DNA of 21,080 nucleotides, taken from positions 1 through 21,080 of IMG/VR virus record IMGVR_UViG_3300028735_000042, one strand, 5' to 3'. The translations under genes were made by a program, and so were the position numbers. The notes under the pieces were generated by a model. The model was not told where the DNA came from, did not search any database, and was given only the letters and a program-made list of their open reading frames with translations. This document shows, in pieces, positions 1-7,757 of this stretch. Source of the stretch: a virus. Within the stretch, counting starts at the first letter, position 1. Each line of letters starts with the position of its first letter.

Positions 1-15
1 CCGGTAGTGAGCCCG

Positions 16-1173
16 TCAGTTCACCCAGGTCCACGCCCCTCCAGAGGTCCCTCCGGAAGCATTGACGAGCTGCCCGCCGTCGAGGATGAGCCCCATGCAG
101 AACAGCCGCGTGTCGGTGTATGTCCAAGTGCTGCCGTTGTAGTAGGCTTTCCGAAACCCACCGAACGGGAAGAGCCCCTGGCTGCCAGCAGAGTTGTGCA
201 TGAGGTATGGCGCGGTGAGCTTGAAGTAGTTGGAGGCATCATCGGTGGCCGTGTCCTTCAGCGTCACCTGCCACGTGCCAGAGTCCATCACCTGCACAGA
301 CGAAAAATAGGCCCGGAAGTACGTGTTGTTAAGTAAGGCGCCAGGGATGGCCGCAGTGTCTGTTGGAGTCCCCTCGGCCTTTCGGATGCGGTATATGAGG
401 GCCCCAGTCGGAGATCCAATCCTCCCCGTAAACGACACAATCCCAATGACTCGTAAACTCACACCAGACGGAATTGTGATCCTTGCTCCGACTTCGTTGG
501 AGCCGTAGATCCCCTGAGTCTCGTAAGTAGCAGATGGGTCTTGCAGAGCAGGAAGCCCGTCGAAAGTCCCGTCCGAGTATTCCAGCCTCATCGCTGGTGC
601 GACGTTGCCATCGCCAGTTGACCACGTAGAGCCGCTGTCGGTTGATTTGAGGACGAAGTAAGAGTTCCCCTTGCCAATCGTATAGTTCGTGGTGTAGCTG
701 AATGGCCCGCCATAGCTGTAGGTCCAAGCGGCCTGCCAATAGTTGCTTGCAGGTGTGCCGTTCGCGTTCCGGAACACGAGGTAGTAGTAGGTGCCAGCAG
801 TCAAGGACGAGGTGAATCCAGTCACCTCGACCCAGGTGGCCCCGGTCGGAACGCTGGTCACTGTGTTCCGAGACTGGATCGAGGCATTGGGATTGCCGGT
901 CGTGGTGTTGGTGGAGTACAGGTCGCAGACAATATCGTTCGCCCCGAGCGTCCCGGTTACAGCGCTTACGTACACCAGGACCTTCGAGAGCGTCTTGGAC
1001 TGCTTCGCCAGGAAGCCGTAGGCCGCCCTGGAAGTGGAGGCGTTGAAGCTAAATAGATCGTTGCCCGCGTCTGGTGCCTGTGGCAACCAGCCAACTGGCA
1101 CACCCTCTGTGCTCAGGCCCGCATACAGGCCCCACGCAGCCACGAGCAAGGCAATCGGCAAGAGTCTTCTCAT
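16..1173 (-). CDS. Putative phage surface/tail protein with N-terminal signal-like segment
   Basis: A 385-residue protein rich in Ser, Thr, Gly, Tyr and Asn, the composition of secreted or virion beta-structured proteins. Its start overlaps the stop of the tail-spike gene (ATGA at 1170-1173), so the two are translationally coupled. The reading frame stays open upstream, but the longer version has no beta-rich character and antisenses the spike gene. Residues 1-18 (MRRLLPIALLVAAWGLYAG) look like a Sec signal peptide or N-terminal anchor. Two similar beta-rich stretches follow (around residues 35-200 and 210-385), each containing a segment of the type 'GT(W/Y)..' and 'SxYFxL'. I do not recognise a named family. 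Position after the spike suggests a second receptor-binding or decoration protein. It could alternatively be a lysogenic-conversion surface protein. Function is inference; existence of the gene is well supported. Confidence 0.75.
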   Translation of the reverse strand: MRRLLPIALLVAAWGLYAGLSTEGVPVGWLPQAPDAGNDLFSFNASTSRAAYGFLAKQSKTLSKVLVYVSAVTGTLGANDIVCDLYSTNTTTGNPNASIQSRNTVTSVPTGATWVEVTGFTSSLTAGTYYYLVFRNANGTPASNYWQAAWTYSYGGPFSYTTNYTIGKGNSYFVLKSTDSGSTWSTGDGNVAPAMRLEYSDGTFDGLPALQDPSATYETQGIYGSNEVGARITIPSGVSLRVIGIVSFTGRIGSPTGALIYRIRKAEGTPTDTAAIPGALLNNTYFRAYFSSVQVMDSGTWQVTLKDTATDDASNYFKLTAPYLMHNSAGSQGLFPFGGFRKAYYNGSTWTYTDTRLFCMGLILDGGQLVNASGGTSGGAWTWVN

Positions 1174-4100
1174 CTCGTGCACCTCACGGCCAGCGTCAAG
1201 CGTGTGATCGTTGACGCCGAGTCCACGTTGAAACCGATCACGTCCCCTGCACTCACAGCCGTCGTCCAGCCGGTCAGCGTCGTGCTCGACGCGCCCTGCT
1301 GGCTGGAGAGCGTCGGTTTCGCGCTCGCCGTGATCGTATCGGCTACGGTGGGGGGAAAGTTCGCCATCGTATCTTTCCAGATGTCCACAACCGCCGATCC
1401 GCTTTGGTCGGCGAGCAGGGTCCACTCTGCGATGGTGCAAGCGTAGGGGACCCGGATGAAGCCTTTCTGCCCGGTCGTGATCGCGCTTCCACCTCCGTCG
1501 ATCGTGATGCCGAAGGATGAGGCAAGCGCATTCGAGGCCAGGTCAAGGGTAGGATTGCCAGAAACTCCATCGCCGTTCGAGATGGTGATGTGATTCGCCG
1601 TCCCGGTGATGGTACGGGCCGACAAAGTATCCGTCGCCGTTCTTGCCAGCAGTCCGTTAGCGCCAGGATCGGGAAGGGTCCCCACCTTCTTCCACCCGGT
1701 TCCCGCGTACCACTTCAGGAAATTCGAGGCTCCCGAATCGACGGCGATATCTCCGGTAGCCGGAGAGGACGGAAGCGTGCCGGAGGCCACGTTGAGACCC
1801 GCGGTTGTGGCCGAGGGCTGCATGGTCTGTTTCGCGCCGGCGGAATATGTGTTCGCCGCGGTTTTGTCCGCGGCATTGGTGACCTGAGCAGCCGTGTAGT
1901 CTCCGGTCTGGGAGACTACGGCGCCGGTCCGTCCAAACACGCTGGTAACCGACCCGGAGCCGCCGCAGGCAGCACTTGTCCCGTTGACGAGCACACAGTC
2001 TGTGGCATTACCGGATACTGCAACCAGGTCCCCGTTGGCGTTCGTTGCGATGGCCTTGGAGGCCGCGTAGCCCGCGCCCTTGAAGGGCACGGAGGCGCTG
2101 TCCACGGTGATCTGGTCCCCGGTCATCGACAGGCCCACGCCGGTCGTAATGACCCGGTTGGCGAGGAATGCCCGGAAGTCCAGCCCGCCGCCAGTGTCCC
2201 AGGCGTTGCTCACCGCGTCGATACGCCAGAGCGGAATCACGTCCGCCGGCCACGTGGTTACCCCGCTGACCGCAGTGCAGTTCGCGTTGCACGCCAGCGT
2301 GACGTTGTGCCCTACCGTCAGGGCGCCGGAAGGGGTGACGTAGATATAGGCCGTCCCGGTCCCGGACGTGAGCGTCACGACCGCGCTCGCCGTGATTCTG
2401 GTGGTGGTCGAGCCAAAGCGGATATTGCACGGCGTACTGGCCGAGCACGCCGGGCCAATCGTCAACTGGGTAGCGCTATCCCTCCGGACCGTCAAATCGC
2501 CCAGTGCGGATGCCATCGTGGCGCCGGAACCGGACACGGTTGCGGGTTGCCACTGGTTGTTCGACGCGCTCCACACCAGAGCCTGGGCGTCGCTCGGGGC
2601 AGTGCTGGCGACGTTCCGGCCCTGGAGCTTGCCGACGGTCGTGCTTGCGACGTCGCCTGTCACGTCCCCGCCCAGGGTGTGGGTGTGCGACGTGGCGGCC
2701 TTCCCGTTCAACTGGTTCTGAATGTCGCTCGTAACGTTGGCCAGGTACCCGAAGGCAGTGTTGCTGACCGTCCCGCTGCCAATCTTGGCAGCGTCCACAC
2801 CCGAGGCGATCTGGCTGTTGCTCGCCGTCCCGGAGATCTGACTGAAGGAGTAATCCCCGGTCTGGGCGACTACCGCGCCGGTCCTGCCGAACACGCTCGA
2901 TACGAGGCCGGAGCCAGACACGGTTTGAGGTTGCCATTGGCTGTTCGCCCCGTTCCAGACCAGTGATTGCCCGTCCGATGGAGCGGTCGAGGCCACCGCC
3001 CTGCCCTGGAGCTTTCCGACTGTCGTGGCAGCCACCGTGCCGGTTACGTCCCCGGATAGCGGGGTATTGTCAGTGACGCCGGCATTGGAACTGATGGTAT
3101 TGGAACCAGTGAGCGCCGCCGCGCCGGCGAGATTCGGGGCCAGCCGGTTTCCCACGACCACGGTTCCGTCCGTCGTCCCCGACTCCAGCAGTCCGTAAGC
3201 CTGATGCTTGGGATCAAAGTCCACGTCCACCGACACGTTGTTCGCCACAATCGTGGTCGCCGTCGAGTCCAGCACGATCCCGCTGTAGGTTCCCGCGGAC
3301 CCCTGGCTGTTCATGTGGCTCAGATTGCCGGCGATGAGATTGTCCTTGCTCATCTGAACGACAATCCCGTGGCCGTTGTTGTTCCTGACGGCGTTCTCCT
3401 GGATCTTGTGCCTGCCCCCTCCGTACACGAAGATCCCGTGCGCGGAGTTCGTCAGCAGGTTATTCCCCACCAGGCTCACGTTGTAGCCGCCGGACACGAG
3501 CACGCCGGAACTGGCGTTATAGTCGATGTGGTTTCCGGCAATGATGTGGTCGTTTGATCCCTCAACTTCCAGCCCGTTCCCGCCATTCGACTGGATGTAG
3601 CTGTTGAGTACCCGGGACTCATCCTGCGGGGTTCCGCTAGAGGCAATCCGGACGCCTCCCGATTTCCCGTCATGGACGTAGACTCCGCTGACCACGGCGA
3701 AGGCGGAATCCGCCAGGTACAAGGCGTATCCCGAGGTCTGGTTCGCTTTGTTGCCGTCGATCTGGAGTTCGGAGACTGAACAGCGCGAGCAGGAAGACAG
3801 CTTCACCGCATCCAAGTTCAGGCCATTTGCGGCCACGAGGCGGGAAGCGTCTCCCACGCCGCGAATGGAGACCCCTGTCTTTCCGGCTAGCAGGACCTGG
3901 GCGCCAAGCGTGTAGGCGTGAGATCCAAGCTGGATCGTCGAGTAATTTCCGGCCGCCGCGATGGCGTTATTGAGGCAGGTGTGATCGTAGGTCCCCTGGA
4001 CGGCACAGTACGAATCCGCATAGAGCACGGCCAGGGTGGGAGCCTTCGCGTTGATCTGCGCCTGAATGTCGCTCACGACATTGGCGAGATAGCCGAAGAC

Positions 4101-4811
4101 CGTGTTGCTGACCGTCCCGCTACCAATCTTGGCAGCGTCCACTCCTGCCGCGATCTGGCTGTTGGCCACCGTTCCGGAGATCTGGCTGAAGGAGTAGTCC
4201 CCGGTCTGGGCGATTACCGCGCCGGTCCTGCCGAACACGCTCGATACGGCGCCGGAGCCCCCTCCCTCGACCGGGACGGACACGGCGGCCGTAATGCGCC
4301 CTTTCGCATCCACGGTGATCTGCGGGGTATGGGTTGCATCGCCGTAGGTTCCCGCGGAAACCCCGGAGGCTTTCAGAGTGGGATTGGGAAACTGGCCGGT
4401 GAGATCGCCGCCGGCGAAGAGGCCCGGATCGGGCGGACTGGCCTCCGAGGTGGTTCGGATCTCCCGAAGACTGGCCGAGGCTTGATCCGGGACGATCCAG
4501 TATTCGGTTTTCGTTCCGGCGACCCCGCTGTAGACCGCGCGGTAGCGAGTACCGGCCGGTGTCAGGGTGGAATTGGGGGCCAGAGAGAACTCCGGAAGCA
4601 CACCGTTGACGACCTTCAGGCGGGTTTTCCAGCCGGCGTAGGTCTTCAGCGGAGCGTAGGTGTTATCCACCAGGGACAACTCGATGGTTCCATTCCAGCC
4701 GGTTCCGTCCGGATTGTAGATGTGGTCCACGATGGCTGTTTCGGCCCAGAGAAAAGGCGTCAAAAGCAGGGCCAGCGCGAACGCCGCAATGGTAGTACGC
4801 ATGGGTCTCAT
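1170..4811 (-). CDS. Tail spike/fibre with right-handed beta-helix and internal repeats
   Basis: A 1213-residue protein. The start at 4811 is chosen because ATGA overlaps the upstream stop at 4808 and because it opens directly into a signal-like segment (residues 1-24, MRPMRTTIAAFALALLLTPF then LWAE); the frame is open further upstream but without sense. Residues about 290-560 form a pectate-lyase-like parallel beta-helix with N-G-I/N-x-I rungs ('NGGNGLEVEG', 'NSAHGIFVYGGG', 'NNGHGIVVQ'), preceded by a typical 'DSYCAVQGTYDHTCLNNAI' entry segment. Flanking it are repeated modules: SVFGRTGAV at residues about 190, 638 and 956, and GDVTGxVAxTTVGKLQGRxV at about 588 and 716. The last 110 residues are a compact beta domain ('GFIRVPYACTIAEWTLLADQSG') of a kind seen at fibre tips. 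Expected role is host surface binding, possibly polysaccharide cleavage. The signal-like N-terminus is unusual for a virion protein. Confidence 0.85.
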   Translation of the reverse strand: MRPMRTTIAAFALALLLTPFLWAETAIVDHIYNPDGTGWNGTIELSLVDNTYAPLKTYAGWKTRLKVVNGVLPEFSLAPNSTLTPAGTRYRAVYSGVAGTKTEYWIVPDQASASLREIRTTSEASPPDPGLFAGGDLTGQFPNPTLKASGVSAGTYGDATHTPQITVDAKGRITAAVSVPVEGGGSGAVSSVFGRTGAVIAQTGDYSFSQISGTVANSQIAAGVDAAKIGSGTVSNTVFGYLANVVSDIQAQINAKAPTLAVLYADSYCAVQGTYDHTCLNNAIAAAGNYSTIQLGSHAYTLGAQVLLAGKTGVSIRGVGDASRLVAANGLNLDAVKLSSCSRCSVSELQIDGNKANQTSGYALYLADSAFAVVSGVYVHDGKSGGVRIASSGTPQDESRVLNSYIQSNGGNGLEVEGSNDHIIAGNHIDYNASSGVLVSGGYNVSLVGNNLLTNSAHGIFVYGGGRHKIQENAVRNNNGHGIVVQMSKDNLIAGNLSHMNSQGSAGTYSGIVLDSTATTIVANNVSVDVDFDPKHQAYGLLESGTTDGTVVVGNRLAPNLAGAAALTGSNTISSNAGVTDNTPLSGDVTGTVAATTVGKLQGRAVASTAPSDGQSLVWNGANSQWQPQTVSGSGLVSSVFGRTGAVVAQTGDYSFSQISGTASNSQIASGVDAAKIGSGTVSNTAFGYLANVTSDIQNQLNGKAATSHTHTLGGDVTGDVASTTVGKLQGRNVASTAPSDAQALVWSASNNQWQPATVSGSGATMASALGDLTVRRDSATQLTIGPACSASTPCNIRFGSTTTRITASAVVTLTSGTGTAYIYVTPSGALTVGHNVTLACNANCTAVSGVTTWPADVIPLWRIDAVSNAWDTGGGLDFRAFLANRVITTGVGLSMTGDQITVDSASVPFKGAGYAASKAIATNANGDLVAVSGNATDCVLVNGTSAACGGSGSVTSVFGRTGAVVSQTGDYTAAQVTNAADKTAANTYSAGAKQTMQPSATTAGLNVASGTLPSSPATGDIAVDSGASNFLKWYAGTGWKKVGTLPDPGANGLLARTATDTLSARTITGTANHITISNGDGVSGNPTLDLASNALASSFGITIDGGGSAITTGQKGFIRVPYACTIAEWTLLADQSGSAVVDIWKDTMANFPPTVADTITASAKPTLSSQQGASSTTLTGWTTAVSAGDVIGFNVDSASTITRLTLAVRCTR

Positions 4812-5527
4812 TCGCCTGTGATCCAGTTGAAGATTCGCCGTCCGCTGAAGGCCCAGACTTCGCAGGACATGGGAGCTTCGGCGGCGGAGTTGAGGGATTG
4901 AATGGCAGTCCTGCTCAGACGGGCCAGTTCGAGGACCTCCGGGCGCAGTTCCTTGCCCCACTCAGGCGCCAGGCGGACCGCCAGGTTGTAGCGGATGGCG
5001 TCGGCGTACCCGGGAGGGAATTCGACCTCCAGCCCGGAATCGTCAAAGCCGGTTGTCAGGGCGCGCCAAGGATAGATGGCTACCTGATGGGCGATGGAAG
5101 GAACCGGCCAGAGAGAGAAGTTGGCCAAGGGGAAGGCGTTGTCGTTGTAGGCGGCCTTCGGAAGCGTCGAGGGCAAATCCTTGATGCGCACATCGGCCCA
5201 TTCCTCCGCCGTCCTGAGGAGCTTCAGGGGCAACTCGAACGGCTGGGACGGATTGTTCAGCGCGACGATTCCGGCCCGCTCGATGCGGACCGGACGGGGG
5301 TTATCGAAATCCCCTCCCGGGCCGAGGGTGTAAGTCTGCTTCCCCGGGACGAGATCGTAAACATCCCGGCCGATCGAAAAGACATTGAGCCGCTCCACCG
5401 ACCAGGCTTCCAGCATGGTGTTGAGCACCAGGAGCGCATCGGACAATTCCGAGGCCCCGGGAGTGCGCCCAGGCCCAAGCTGCCCGATCAGACGCAAGCT
5501 GCTCTTAATCAAGTCCAGGACGGTCAT
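4808..5527 (-). CDS. P22 gp4-like tail accessory/head-completion protein, copy 2
   Basis: A 239-residue protein starting MTVLDLIKSSLRLIGQLGPG, paralogous to the gene just upstream (MTVQELINAALRTIGVLASG). Both share the order: N-terminal helix pair with 'SDALLVLNTMLEAWS', then 'YTLGPGGDFDNPRPVRI', an 'EEWADV' segment, 'W/APVPS' and a C-terminal 'YADAIRYNLAVRLAPEWGKELRPEV' helix. This layout matches the P22 gp4 family, which attaches under the portal and closes the head before tail assembly. That family assignment is from memory of conserved patterns. ATGA overlaps on both sides (5524-5527 and 4808-4811) place it in one operon with its paralog and the spike. The Cys-containing tail 'MSCEVWAFSGRRIFNWITGE' is not shared with the paralog. 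Confidence 0.75.
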   Translation of the reverse strand: MTVLDLIKSSLRLIGQLGPGRTPGASELSDALLVLNTMLEAWSVERLNVFSIGRDVYDLVPGKQTYTLGPGGDFDNPRPVRIERAGIVALNNPSQPFELPLKLLRTAEEWADVRIKDLPSTLPKAAYNDNAFPLANFSLWPVPSIAHQVAIYPWRALTTGFDDSGLEVEFPPGYADAIRYNLAVRLAPEWGKELRPEVLELARLSRTAIQSLNSAAEAPMSCEVWAFSGRRIFNWITGE

Positions 5528-6213
5528 TGCTGCGCCTCCGGAGGAGCTTGGGCAGGCGGAACCGCTCCGGGAGCAGGCGGCCCAAGCACCGCCGCATTCA
5601 GGCCGAAGATGGAGGTCTTCGCATCGTTGGCGATTGCCGCGAGGGTCGGATCAATCACCCGCCCGAACTCAGGAGCCAGATCAACAGCCAGATTGAAGCG
5701 CAGCGCCCGCAGATAACCGTCTGGCAGGCTGATGGAATCGCCCAGGGAAGCAAACTGGCTCAGGGGCTTGTAGCTGTACAGTTCCAGCGAAGACCCGAAT
5801 AGAGGGACCGGCGCCATGCGGATCGTGCCGGAGGGGAAGCCTCCATCGTAGAAAAGCACCTCGGCAAAGGTGCCCGTAGCAGCCTTATCCAGTACGGTAG
5901 CCCACTCCTCGGCGCTGACGACCCGGACCGCCTTGGCGATGTTGTTCATCGAGATCACCGAGGCGGCCTTGATCTTGATGGGCCGGACGGTGTTGAACGT
6001 CTGGCCTGTCCCAATCGTGTAGGACAAGGCTCCGGTGAGCGGGAAGGATTCCCGGGTGATCTGGTAGATGGGGAGCGCCTGAGCCGTCCAGCTTGCAACC
6101 AACTGGTTCAGCGCGGCCAGGCCGTCCGCGGACTCTTCGGAAGACGGCGATTCTCCGGACGCCAGCACGCCGATGGTGCGCAGCGCCGCATTGATAAGCT
6201 CCTGGACGGTCAT
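5524..6213 (-). CDS. P22 gp4-like tail accessory/head-completion protein, copy 1
   Basis: A 229-residue protein with the gp4-family pattern: N-terminal 'ELINAALRTIGVLASGESPS', helix 'ADGLAALNQLVASW', then 'SYTIGTGQTFNTVRPIKI' and C-terminal 'GYLRALRFNLAVDLAPEFGR'. The tail is Pro/Ala rich (GPPAPGAVPPAQAPPEAQQ), probably disordered. ATG at 6213 directly follows the TAA of the upstream small gene and has an AAAGGG ribosome-binding site a few bases upstream. Known members of the family bind the portal ring and stabilise packaged DNA. Together with the following paralog it could form a mixed or two-layer adaptor ring; that is inference. Confidence 0.75.
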   Translation of the reverse strand: MTVQELINAALRTIGVLASGESPSSEESADGLAALNQLVASWTAQALPIYQITRESFPLTGALSYTIGTGQTFNTVRPIKIKAASVISMNNIAKAVRVVSAEEWATVLDKAATGTFAEVLFYDGGFPSGTIRMAPVPLFGSSLELYSYKPLSQFASLGDSISLPDGYLRALRFNLAVDLAPEFGRVIDPTLAAIANDAKTSIFGLNAAVLGPPAPGAVPPAQAPPEAQQ

Positions 6214-6402
6214 TTACTTGCCCTTCTTTCTCGGCTTCTTGGGGGTATCGCTTGATTCAGGGCCGGCGAGATCAGCCGGCGAGGAGGCCCAACCGGGGCC
6301 GAGAGCCTCGTCCTCGCCGGGATCCTTGACGATTCGGGGTTCGAGAGTCCGGTGATACCGCCAAGCCGGATATGCTTTGAATTCCACTCTGGTTGTCCTC
6401 AC
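6214..6402 (-). CDS. Small virion-module protein (62 aa)
   Basis: The open frame extends to an ATG at 6459, but that part translates the hairpin region (GGWFPPPPARLF) and looks non-coding. The GTG at 6402 gives MRTTRVEFKAYPAWRYHRTL followed by 'EPRIVKDPGEDEALGPGWASSPAD' and a basic Lys-rich end (KKPRKKGK). Short proteins with a 'YPxWxYH...xIVxxxxEExALGPxW' pattern are, as I recall, common next to phage head genes, with no assigned function. It sits between the coat gene and the gp4-like genes. No clear Shine-Dalgarno precedes the GTG, so the start is uncertain; an internal start or coupling is possible. Confidence 0.6.
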   Translation of the reverse strand: MRTTRVEFKAYPAWRYHRTLEPRIVKDPGEDEALGPGWASSPADLAGPESSDTPKKPRKKGK

Positions 6403-6412
6403 TTGAAAGAGC

Positions 6413-6443
6413 CGGGCGGGTGGCGGGGGAAACCACCCGCCCG
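6413..6443 (-). promoter_or_regulatory. Strong RNA hairpin C (11-bp stem) upstream of the small virion gene
   Basis: Arms at 6413-6423 and 6433-6443 are perfectly complementary (core GGGCGGGTGG / CCACCCGCCC) around a 9-base loop. On the transcribed minus strand it is followed by GGCTCTTTC rather than a clear U-run. It is the last of three hairpins after the coat gene and may be a weak terminator, an attenuator or an RNA-stability element. Confidence 0.6.
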
Positions 6444-6448
6444 ATAGC

Positions 6449-6481
6449 GGGGCAGGCACGGGGGGAGAACCTGCCTGCCCC
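6449..6481 (-). promoter_or_regulatory. Strong RNA hairpin B (10-bp stem) downstream of the coat gene
   Basis: Arms at 6449-6458 (GGGGCAGGCA) and 6472-6481 (TGCCTGCCCC) are perfectly complementary, with a 13-base loop. It is separated from the next hairpin by only five bases. No U-run follows, so it is not a classical terminator. A role in stabilising coat mRNA or lowering read-through is inference. Confidence 0.6.
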
Positions 6482-6486
6482 GGAAG

Positions 6487-6507
6487 CTGGCGCGAAGGAG
6501 TCGCCAG
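6487..6507 (-). promoter_or_regulatory. RNA hairpin A (6-bp stem) just after the coat stop codon
   Basis: Arms CTGGCG (6487-6492) and CGCCAG (6502-6507) pair across a 9-base loop. It begins 12 bases past the coat stop codon in the direction of transcription and is the first of the three-hairpin series. Confidence 0.45.
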
Positions 6508-6518
6508 GAAGGATGAAG

Positions 6519-7754
6519 CTACGACGCGATGCGGACCGAGAACTGAGGAATCAGCACGGCCCAGCCGTAAAGCACATCGCAGCGGGTGACGAAGGCATCG
6601 TTGGAGATGTCGTACTGGGACACGATGCGGATGCTCATGCCGGTTTCCTTGTCGGTGGAGCGGGCCGCGAAGGCCACGCCCTCGGGCATTTCGAGCGGGA
6701 CCATGGCCAGGGCGAAAGCCTCCCGGTGGAAAGCCAAGCCCTGCGGACTGGCCTTGCCGGCGATGGAAGACTGCTGAGCGGCGGCCTGCCCGAAGACGCT
6801 GATCAGCGCTCCGCTGGCCGGAGAACCAGAGCAGTTCTTATACGGGCCGGTGGGAGTCAGAGCGGGAGCGATGGGAAGCGCCGCGTTTCCGGAGGCATCA
6901 GAGGAGACGTCGGCCGTCAGGACCCACTGAGCGAGATCCTGCAAATGGTCTCCGGATACCGGATTGACAGCGTACACGCCGGCGAACTGGATGATGTCAC
7001 CCTTCTTGAGCCGGGAGGCGGCCGCCGCGGTCCATCCGTTGGAGTTGATCGTCGCGCCGGTCTGGCCGGCGCCGTTCACCGCCGGAGTCCCGCCCAGGGG
7101 ACCCACGGTGTGGGTGCGGACGTTCTGGTCCATGATCCAGTCGAAGCCCGCCGCGGTGCCCATGCGGCCCTTCTCGTACTGGCGCTTGATCTGCGGCGCC
7201 GAGTTGAGCAGGCCCTTGAGACCGTCAATGATCTCAGTCTGCATGTCGGGACTGATGACCACCGAGCGGTTATCATCGGCCGGACAGCTCATCTTGTCCA
7301 GCCAGGCGCCCGCCTGGTTGTAGGTCTTCAGGGCGTTGGGGATCGTGCCCGGAGTGCCCACCACGTTGAAGGTGGACTGATAAGCCAGGCTCAGCCCGTC
7401 CACATCGACGACGTTGGCCAGAGCCACGGCGGCGCTGTTCAGGTAGCGTTCGCCAAAGCGGTCGATGGTGAGGGTGCGGTCCTTGGACGTGAATTTGAAG
7501 CCAACGTGCTTCTGCTTGTTAATCACCAGAGGCACGCTGACCTCTTCGACATCCTGCACGACGAGGGTCGCGCCGTCAGAGGCCGCGAACTTGACCGGCA
7601 CACGCAAATTCAAGGTGTCGCCGATCTTGCCGCCCGTGACCGCGAAACGGTCATCGTACTCGTGACGGACGGCGGAAGCGAATCCGAGGTTGTTTTTGAA
7701 GCGCCGCAGCAGTTCGTTGGAGATGATCTGCGGCGTAAGCAGCGTTTGAGACAA
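6519..7754 (-). CDS. Major capsid protein, P22 coat type
   Basis: A 411-residue protein, close to the 430 residues of P22 gp5. The start is TTG at 7754 (reads LSQTLLTPQIISNELLRRF), supported by AAGGA eight bases upstream that lies in the last codons of the scaffold gene. Characteristic P22-coat-type stretches are 'KIGDTLNLRVPVKF', 'FKFTSKDRTLTIDRFGERYL', the central 'RLKKGDIIQFAGVYAVNP' of the insertion domain, and 'AFALAMVPLEMPEGVAFAA' with 'SIRIVSQYDISNDAFVTRCD' near the C-terminus. It forms the icosahedral shell on the scaffold. The gene follows the scaffold by three bases and precedes a hairpin-rich gap, consistent with separate control of this most abundant product. Confidence 0.92.
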   Translation of the reverse strand: MSQTLLTPQIISNELLRRFKNNLGFASAVRHEYDDRFAVTGGKIGDTLNLRVPVKFAASDGATLVVQDVEEVSVPLVINKQKHVGFKFTSKDRTLTIDRFGERYLNSAAVALANVVDVDGLSLAYQSTFNVVGTPGTIPNALKTYNQAGAWLDKMSCPADDNRSVVISPDMQTEIIDGLKGLLNSAPQIKRQYEKGRMGTAAGFDWIMDQNVRTHTVGPLGGTPAVNGAGQTGATINSNGWTAAAASRLKKGDIIQFAGVYAVNPVSGDHLQDLAQWVLTADVSSDASGNAALPIAPALTPTGPYKNCSGSPASGALISVFGQAAAQQSSIAGKASPQGLAFHREAFALAMVPLEMPEGVAFAARSTDKETGMSIRIVSQYDISNDAFVTRCDVLYGWAVLIPQFSVRIAS

Positions 7755-7757
7755 GGG

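Noticed and set aside
1887-4250. Possible CRISPR-like repeat array
   Set aside because: The repeats are few, long, unevenly spaced and in frame within the tail-spike gene.
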